Part shown: piece by piece, positions 58,876 through 64,000 of the stretch
Position numbering within the stretch: position 1 is the stretch's first letter
Layout of the letters: each line of letters begins with the position of its first letter
Source: DASZTV01 sp035548055
GTDB lineage: Bacteria > Actinomycetota > Actinomycetes > JAFAQI01
Direction of reading: 5' to 3'
Assembly (NCBI GenBank): GCA_035548055.1
Contig: DASZTL010000108.1
Location: 1-64,000 of the forward strand
DNA length: 64,000 bases
Translations under genes and position numbers: made by a program
Notes under the pieces: generated by a model
The model's input: only the letters and a program-made list of their open reading frames with translations
Databases searched by the model: none
Told to the model about the DNA's origin: nothing

Positions 58876-59511
58876 TCAGGCGGGGGTGACGGGTTCGGGC
58901 ATCAGGTGGGCCAGAGCGCCCGTGAGATAGCGCACGGACCACACGATCATCGCGAGGATGCTGACGGCGTCGACCACTCGGACCGCGACAAACGCGCCGA
59001 CGCCCAGGACGAGAAGCACGACGAGCTGAATCGCCGCGGCACCGGCAAAGAAGAGCCCGAACCACAGCGAGACTCGGCGGAAGACGGTCCGGTACTCGTC
59101 CGTCGCCTGAATCTCCTCGGGGATCGGGAAGATCTCGCGGGCGAAGGTCGCCGCCAGCGGCTTGTCGATCGCTACCGACCCGAGCCAGAGCAGCCCGTTG
59201 ATCACGCCGAGCGCCGCCGGCTGTACGAGGTAGGCGGTGGCGCTGTCGGTGACTACCCCGACGACAGCGGCCGCCAACACGAAGATAAGGACGACTTGCG
59301 CGATCAGCCCCGGACGGCCTTGCCGGCGTTCGTAGGCGTAGATGACCACCGATGCCGCGGTGCCGACGCCGACCCCGATGAGGAGGCTGCCGGTCGCCTT
59401 CCACGCGGCATAGAAGGCGAGCGGCGGAGCCAGGATGTCGAGCATCAACCGCGGACCCACGGCCCGCAGCAAACCCGAGCTGGTTGGGATCTCTGCGATG
59501 TCAACGGACAT
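58876..59511 (-). CDS. VC0807-like integral membrane protein
   Basis: 211 residues starting MSVDIAEIPTSSGLLRAVGP. Six hydrophobic segments (LMLDILAPPLAFYAAWKATG, LIAQVVLIFVLAAAVVGVV, ALGVINGLLWLGSVA, LWFGLFFAGAAAIQLVVLLVLG). Between them is ATFAREIFPIPEEIQATDEYRTVFRRVS. This organisation fits the VC0807 family of unknown function. The frame is open upstream through a broken sulfotransferase, but ATG 59511 starts the family-like part. Confidence 0.7.
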   Translation of the reverse strand: MSVDIAEIPTSSGLLRAVGPRLMLDILAPPLAFYAAWKATGSLLIGVGVGTAASVVIYAYERRQGRPGLIAQVVLIFVLAAAVVGVVTDSATAYLVQPAALGVINGLLWLGSVAIDKPLAATFAREIFPIPEEIQATDEYRTVFRRVSLWFGLFFAGAAAIQLVVLLVLGVGAFVAVRVVDAVSILAMIVWSVRYLTGALAHLMPEPVTPA

Positions 59512-59582
59512 CGGGGCACCGTACGCCGATTCGGCGACTGTGACGACCGAGGTCGCCCGTCGTCGACGGGGTATGACGAGAC

Positions 59583-59769
59583 CTAGGCGTCTGCCTTGTC
59601 GAGGCCGAGGGTGCGCGCGCATGTCCGCGGTCGTGTTCGTGTGAGGGAACGACTCGTCCGGCACAGCCATCCCGAGCCGCTCGCAGATCGGCTCCCAGCC
59701 GTCTGAGGCCTGCCACTCGAGCAGCGTGCGGTTGCCGCTTGAGCACGCTCTAACGTTCTCAGGAGGCAA
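59583..59769 (-). pseudogene. Remnant of a sulfotransferase (C-terminal fragment with frameshift)
   Basis: Translating the minus strand gives TLLEWQASDGWEPICERLGM, then PDESFPHTNTTADMRAH; then, after a one-base shift near 59614, LGLDKADA and a stop. 'LLEW-x-DGWEPLCxxLGxPVPxxxFPH-N' is the classic C-terminus of actinobacterial sulfotransferases. Only about 60 residues remain, without the PAPS-binding N-terminus. It lies 11 bp downstream of the arylsulfatase. The rest was presumably deleted. Confidence 0.65.
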
Positions 59770-59779
59770 TCGCGAGCGG

Positions 59780-62029
59780 CTACTGGCGGGACATCGCCTC
59801 CGCGGCTGCCGCTTCGGCGTCGGCGCGCTCGATCTTGCCGGTCTCGATGACGACCTCGTGCAGGGTGCCCTGGAAGTGGTTCGGGCTGTCGTAGCGCGGG
59901 CTCACCGCTGACCCGTGGTCGTAGCCGACGCTGTGCCCGATGCTCGACATGATCCGCATGGCGAACGGCACGTGGCACGCGCCGACGACTTCGTCACCGA
60001 AGAGCAGCTCGAAGTCGCCCTCGCCGCTCGATCGGGTGAACCGCAGCCCGACCTCCGACGTCCCGGTCGGGACATCGGCATCCGAGATGCAGACCGTGTG
60101 GTCACCGAACGAGTTGTAGTCGAGCACGAGCTTGTCGTTCTCGATGAACCACGACAACCCGGCGTTGGCCGTCCCCGTCGCGAGCAGCACGCCGTTGTCG
60201 TTCGCAGCGCGCGTGATCGTCGCCCGCATGTTGAAGCGACTGCCGGCAAGGGTCGCGCCTGCCTGCGCCGGCAGCGGTGCCATGGGCGGCTTGTACACGT
60301 AGCGCTTGGAAAGCGGATGCGGAGAGTTGTCGTCGTACCGCGTGAAGAACAGCTCGATGGTCCGGTCGTCGAGCGGCAGTACGCCGTGCTCACGCGCCTC
60401 TCGCCACCACAGGTCGACCAGCGCAGCGAGCGTCTCGGGCTCAGCGGTGGCCAGGTCGTGGCACTCGGAGAAGTCCTCCGCAACGTTGTAGAGCTCCCAC
60501 TGGTCGTCGTCGTACGGCACGTTCTGAGTGTGGCGAGTGACCGCCTTCCAGCCGTCCTGCCAGATCCCGCGATGCCCGTTCATCTCGAAGTACTGCGCAC
60601 CCTTGCGGGTCGCTGCATCTGGCTCGTCGAGCGTGTAGAGCATCGACGTGCCGGCGATCGGAATCTGCTCGTAGCCGCGGTACGTCGACGGCGGAGTGAT
60701 CCCGATCGCGTCGTAGATCGTCGGCGCGACATCGACCGCGTGGTGGAACTGCCGGCGGATGCCACCCGGATCGGCGACGTGGCCCGGCCAATGCAGGATG
60801 AGCGGCACGTGGACGCCGCCTTCGTGGGTGTTCTGCTTGTACCACTTGAACGGCGTGTTCCCGGCCTGCGCCCACCCCCACGGGTAGTTGGAGTGGCTGT
60901 TGGGCCCACCGATCTCGTCGAGTCGCTCGATCGCGTCGTCCGGGGTCTCGAGGATGAAGTTGAAGAACTTCATCTCGTGCAGGACGCCGAACGGCCCGCC
61001 TTCCTGGCTGGCGCCGTTGTCCGAGACCAGCACGATGATCGTGTCGTCCATCAGCCCGAGCGCCTCGAGATCGGCCACGAGTCTTCCGACCTGCACATCG
61101 GTGTGGTCGAGGAAGGCCGCGAACGCCTCCTGTAGGCGAGCTGCGAGGCGCTGCTGGTTCTCCGGCATCGAGTCCCAGGGGTCCACGCCTTGGTTGAGCG
61201 GCGCCAGGTCGGTGCCCGCAGGCACGATGCCGGTCTCCTGCTGCCGGGCGAACCACTCGTCACGGGCCACGTCCCAGCCGGCGTCGAACTTGCCGCGGTA
61301 CTTGGCCAGGTACTCCGGCGGGGCCTGATGCGGCGCATGTGTCGCACCGAACGCGAGATAGAGGAAGAACGGCCTGTCAGGGCGGACCGACACCGAATCG
61401 TGGATGAACTCAGACGCGCGGTCCACCAGGTCCTCGGAGAGGTGGTAACCCTCCTCGACCGACTTGGGCGGGTCGATCCGGTGGTTGTCGTAGAACAGAT
61501 CGGGGTGGAACTGGTCGGTCTCGCCCTCGAGGAAGCCGTAGAAGCGGTCGAAGCCACGCTGGCATGGCCAGTGGTCGTACGGACCTGCCGCCGAGCAGTC
61601 CAGCGCCGGGCAGAGGTGCCACTTGCCGACCGCGAAGGTGGCATAGCCGCTGTCGCGAAGCACCTCGCCCATCGTCGCCGCGTGCGGCGTGATGTGGCCT
61701 CTCATGTGCGGGTAGCCGGTGGCGAAGTTCGCGACCGACCGCATCCCGACGGTGTGATGGTTACGCCCGGTCAGCAGCGCAGCGCGGGTCGGCGAGCACA
61801 GCGGGGTGACGTGGAAGTTCGTGTAGCGCAAGCCACCCGCGGCGAGCCTGTCGATGTTCGGCGTGTCGATCGAGGACCCGTAGCAGCCAAGCTGAGCGAA
61901 GCCGGTGTCGTCGAGGACGATCATCACGACGTTCGGCGCCCCCTCGGGAGTCACCCGCTTGGCGAACGACGGCGTCGACTCGACGTGCGTGTCGCGGATC
62001 TCACCGTCGAAGTCCTCGAAGAACGGCAT
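59780..62029 (-). CDS. Arylsulfatase
   Basis: 749 residues from ATG 62029, with GGAGGG just upstream. Sulfatase signature CSPTRAALLTGR (formylglycine precursor Cys, about residue 80), metal site VVMIVLDDTGFAQLGCYGS (DD) and VLVSDNGASQEGG (DN), plus GKWHLCP. The C-terminal 150 residues form an extra beta domain typical of the Pseudomonas-type arylsulfatases. No signal peptide. It hydrolyses organic sulfate esters, and the sulfate transport genes are 10 kb away. Probably needs a formylglycine-generating enzyme from elsewhere. Confidence 0.92.
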   Translation of the reverse strand: MPFFEDFDGEIRDTHVESTPSFAKRVTPEGAPNVVMIVLDDTGFAQLGCYGSSIDTPNIDRLAAGGLRYTNFHVTPLCSPTRAALLTGRNHHTVGMRSVANFATGYPHMRGHITPHAATMGEVLRDSGYATFAVGKWHLCPALDCSAAGPYDHWPCQRGFDRFYGFLEGETDQFHPDLFYDNHRIDPPKSVEEGYHLSEDLVDRASEFIHDSVSVRPDRPFFLYLAFGATHAPHQAPPEYLAKYRGKFDAGWDVARDEWFARQQETGIVPAGTDLAPLNQGVDPWDSMPENQQRLAARLQEAFAAFLDHTDVQVGRLVADLEALGLMDDTIIVLVSDNGASQEGGPFGVLHEMKFFNFILETPDDAIERLDEIGGPNSHSNYPWGWAQAGNTPFKWYKQNTHEGGVHVPLILHWPGHVADPGGIRRQFHHAVDVAPTIYDAIGITPPSTYRGYEQIPIAGTSMLYTLDEPDAATRKGAQYFEMNGHRGIWQDGWKAVTRHTQNVPYDDDQWELYNVAEDFSECHDLATAEPETLAALVDLWWREAREHGVLPLDDRTIELFFTRYDDNSPHPLSKRYVYKPPMAPLPAQAGATLAGSRFNMRATITRAANDNGVLLATGTANAGLSWFIENDKLVLDYNSFGDHTVCISDADVPTGTSEVGLRFTRSSGEGDFELLFGDEVVGACHVPFAMRIMSSIGHSVGYDHGSAVSPRYDSPNHFQGTLHEVVIETGKIERADAEAAAAEAMSRQ

Positions 62030-62131
62030 GGACCCTCCGGCGTCGTGGCGTCTCGCGCTGTAGCCCCTTGACAGGGACCGCAATATATTGACACTTAGAA
62101 CGACAATAGTTCAAGGGATGAGGGCCCAGCT
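62030..62131. promoter_or_regulatory. Divergent intergenic region with two TTGACA elements
   Basis: 102 bp between the arylsulfatase and the binding-protein gene. TTGACA occurs at 62068-62073 and 62088-62093 in the plus orientation, 20 bp apart. The stretch CAATATATTG between them is the most AT-rich local DNA. One may be a -35 box for the plus gene; a good -10 is not obvious. The repeat could also be a tandem regulator site. Confidence 0.4.
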
Positions 62132-63811
62132 TTGAAGCCAAGCAAAGTGCCGGTCAGACGCTATGCCCCTGCATTGATCGTCGCCGTCGCCCTGCTCCTC
62201 GTCGTCATCATCGCCCCGTCAAAGGCCCCGTCCACCTCCCCCGCTGCGCTGTCCGACGGAGTCCCGATCGACATCCCGACGACCTCATCGACCGCGCCGA
62301 GCGACATCAACCCGACCGCCACCACCACCGCAGGTCCGGGCAAGAAGGGGCACAACAGCGCAAACCCGGCAACCGACTCGACCACACCTCCGTCGAGCCG
62401 GACGGGGACGGTCCCACCGTCGACTGGCGACACGTCGCACTGCGTCAATGGGCTTCAGTTCTCAGTGGCCGGCTTCCAGGCGGCTCCGCCCTGCCAACCG
62501 GCCTTCTCCGGCAGCAATGGTGGTGCGACGTTCAAGGGCGTCACGAGCTCCACGATCGAGATCGTCTACTACCAGGCGAAGACGAACCTCGCGCTCCAGG
62601 CGATCCTCGGCCCAGCCGGTCTTTCACCCACGACGGCGCAGGTCAGCGACTACATCGCCCGTGCCACGCAGTTCATCAACAGCCGCTACGAGCTGTGGGG
62701 CCGCAAGATCCACGTCGACTACTTCGTCAGCGGGTCGTGCGCCGCGTCGCCACCCAGCGACGCCTGTTTCCGTCAGGACGCGCAGACGATCGTCGCCAAG
62801 TACCACCCGTTCGCGGTCCTGTTCCCGCGCAACATCACGGCTCCCGGGTTCAACTCCGCTCTCAGCCACCTCGGCGTCGTCAACCTCGGCGGCATGAACA
62901 TGCCGATGAGCTTCTCGGCTTCACAGGCCCCGTATCACTACGACTACGACATGGACGGTGACACCCAGGCCACGCTCGCCGGCGAGTGGTACTGCAAGGA
63001 GCTCGCCAACCGCAAAGCCATCTACGCCGGCGAAGCCGACTTCCGCGGCAAGCCTCGCGCCGCCGAGGTGCTCACCGAGGACACTCCGGAGCATGTCGAG
63101 ACGGCGCAGCGTCTCGCCGCAATCATCAACAAGTGCGACCACGGCGGCGGTGCCACCGTCAAGACGTACTCGCCCGACACGAGCCAGGCCGTCGTACAGA
63201 GCACAACGCTCGCCTCGCAGGCGAAGCAGAACGGCATCACGACCGTCCTCTATTCGAGCGACCCGATCTTCCCGGTATATCTGACGCCGCAGATGACCAA
63301 CCAGAACTACTTCCCCGAGAACGTCGTGATCGGCTCGGGATACCTCGACTTCGACGGTCTCGCCCAGCTCTACGACCAACGGCAGTGGAAGAACGCCTTC
63401 GGGCTGGGCGACCTGCCGGACATGGCCGCCCTGTCCCACTACGACTCCGGCGCCGTCTATCGGTCGACCCACGGCTCGCAGGCACCGTTCACGAGCGCAG
63501 CCAACATCCAGGGCTTCTTCAGCGTGCTCGGCGCCGGGCTGCAGCAGGCGGGTGCGGACCTGACCCCGACGAGCTTCGAGCGCGGCGTCCTCACCCTGCC
63601 TGCGGCGGGCGGCAGCCGGTTCCACAGCCTGGTCAAGTTCGGTCCCGGCGACTTCACCGGCGTCTCCGACGCTCGCATGATGTTCTACAGCCCGGCGCGC
63701 CGCTCACCGACCAACGGCAAGCTCGGAACGTACGTCGCGCTCAACGGCGGGCACCGCTACACGCTCGGTGAGTTCCCGAGCACGACCTTCAAGATCCCGG
63801 GCCGCGGGTGA
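62132..63811 (+). CDS. Branched-chain amino acid-type ABC substrate-binding protein
   Basis: 559 residues from a TTG with GAGGG six bases upstream; no ATG in frame is better. An N-terminal membrane/signal helix (YAPALIVAVALLLVVIIAP) is followed by a long Ser/Thr/Pro-rich linker and then a type 1 periplasmic binding fold (STIEIVYYQAKTNLALQ, INSRYELWGRKIHVDYFVSG, NYFPENVVIGSGYLDFDG, SHYDSGAVYRSTH). This resembles actinobacterial LivK/urea/amide-type binding proteins. Ligand unknown. Its stop overlaps the next GTG. Confidence 0.75.
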   Translation: MKPSKVPVRRYAPALIVAVALLLVVIIAPSKAPSTSPAALSDGVPIDIPTTSSTAPSDINPTATTTAGPGKKGHNSANPATDSTTPPSSRTGTVPPSTGDTSHCVNGLQFSVAGFQAAPPCQPAFSGSNGGATFKGVTSSTIEIVYYQAKTNLALQAILGPAGLSPTTAQVSDYIARATQFINSRYELWGRKIHVDYFVSGSCAASPPSDACFRQDAQTIVAKYHPFAVLFPRNITAPGFNSALSHLGVVNLGGMNMPMSFSASQAPYHYDYDMDGDTQATLAGEWYCKELANRKAIYAGEADFRGKPRAAEVLTEDTPEHVETAQRLAAIINKCDHGGGATVKTYSPDTSQAVVQSTTLASQAKQNGITTVLYSSDPIFPVYLTPQMTNQNYFPENVVIGSGYLDFDGLAQLYDQRQWKNAFGLGDLPDMAALSHYDSGAVYRSTHGSQAPFTSAANIQGFFSVLGAGLQQAGADLTPTSFERGVLTLPAAGGSRFHSLVKFGPGDFTGVSDARMMFYSPARRSPTNGKLGTYVALNGGHRYTLGEFPSTTFKIPGRG

Positions 63812-64000
63812 AGCTCTCGAGTGGCGCCCTGTCGAACCGCACCGGGGTGTGGCTCGTCCGACTGCTCGCCGTACCGGCGATCGCGGTCGGCGCCGAGCTG
63901 GTCTTCGGCTGGGGGCATCGCGACCACTGGCTCGGCGTGCCGGTACCCGCGGCGATCCCTCTCGGCAACCTCGTCGAGGGTGCGATCTTCGGGCTCCTGT
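63808..64000 (+). CDS. ABC transporter permease, branched-chain amino acid type (partial, runs off window)
   Basis: A GTG overlaps the binding-protein stop (GTGA). The visible 64 residues read LSNRTGVWLVRLLAVPAIAV, then GHRDHWLGVPVPAAIPLGNL and VEGAIFGLL; the last part, ahead of a likely YALLAMGL-type helix, is a LivH-like start. This gives an operon with the upstream binding protein. Only the start can be seen. Confidence 0.65.
   Translation, partial: MKLSSGALSNRTGVWLVRLLAVPAIAVGAELVFGWGHRDHWLGVPVPAAIPLGNLVEGAIFGLL

Noticed and set aside
1..64000. tRNA or rRNA genes
   Set aside because: No cloverleaf with T-arm and anticodon arms or rRNA signature was seen. The TCGAATC in the 4.2-kb element is not in a tRNA context.

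Overview
The window is GC-rich, densely coded chromosomal DNA from an actinobacterium. Frequent GTG starts, ATGA/GTGA overlaps, an SCO4848-type membrane protein, a mycofactocin locus, an NDMA-dependent alcohol dehydrogenase and several acyl-CoA dehydrogenases all point to the Actinomycetes. A free-living soil or water lineage rich in lipid and aromatic catabolism is likely; the genus cannot be fixed from the sequence alone. No rRNA, tRNA, prophage or CRISPR array was seen.

Layout. 1-9.4 kb: the tail of a GH5-like hydrolase, a secreted GH25/DUF1906-like protein, an MmcQ/YjbR protein, a haem-oxygenase-like diiron protein, a YbhN/AglD-type membrane protein, a LOG-type hydrolase, a methyltransferase and small housekeeping genes (SCO4848-like, VOC, acyl-CoA thioesterase, DUF427, ABM), then a secreted phosphoesterase. 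9.4-15 kb: a secretory lipase, the NDMA-dependent (mycofactocin-type) alcohol dehydrogenase, a double-domain acyl-CoA dehydrogenase and an SDR, which together read as an alcohol/acyl-CoA oxidation module. 15-18.5 kb: an accessory patch with diverged direct repeats, an orphan methyltransferase, an intact IS110-family transposase preceded by a hairpin, and two tandem ParB-like 'DGxHR' proteins. 18.5-24.9 kb: a mycofactocin locus, mftA-mftB-mftC-mftE-SDR-mftF-mftD on the minus strand with mftR divergent. The NDMA-dependent dehydrogenase and the SDR are the expected users of that cofactor.

25-30.5 kb: an ABC exporter, an HxlR regulator divergent from a methyltransferase, a PhnB-like protein, a cupin and an EEP-family phosphatase/nuclease. 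30.5-34.7 kb: a minus-strand acyl-CoA operon (DUF35/OB-fold protein, thiolase-like lipid-transfer protein, two acyl-CoA dehydrogenases) resembling steroid side-chain or branched-lipid degradation sets. 34.7-41 kb: hydrolases, a lipoprotein, a family III CoA-transferase, a zinc alcohol dehydrogenase and a secreted anchored protein. 41-43 kb: bioB divergent from a RibD-like reductase, with two matching 15-bp palindromes between them. 43-46.7 kb: a secreted protein and a GH92 glycosidase. 46.8-50.5 kb: a sulfate/thiosulfate ABC importer (sbp-cysT-cysW-cysA). 50.4-57.9 kb: a PH-CPBP membrane protein, then an aromatic catabolism block: aminotransferase and 4-hydroxyphenylpyruvate dioxygenase on one strand, an Lrp regulator and paaABCDE on the other. 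58-64 kb: a small alpha-beta barrel protein, an ArsC-like phosphatase, a VC0807-like membrane protein, a broken sulfotransferase, an arylsulfatase, and the start of a branched-chain amino acid type ABC importer.

The most notable non-coding signals are the paired palindromes between bioB and its divergent neighbour, the mftA-mftR intergenic palindrome, a 17-bp perfect inverted repeat enclosing further hairpins between convergent genes at 4.2 kb, a long hairpin downstream of the NDMA-dependent dehydrogenase, and the repeats plus possible guide-RNA hairpin around the IS110 element.
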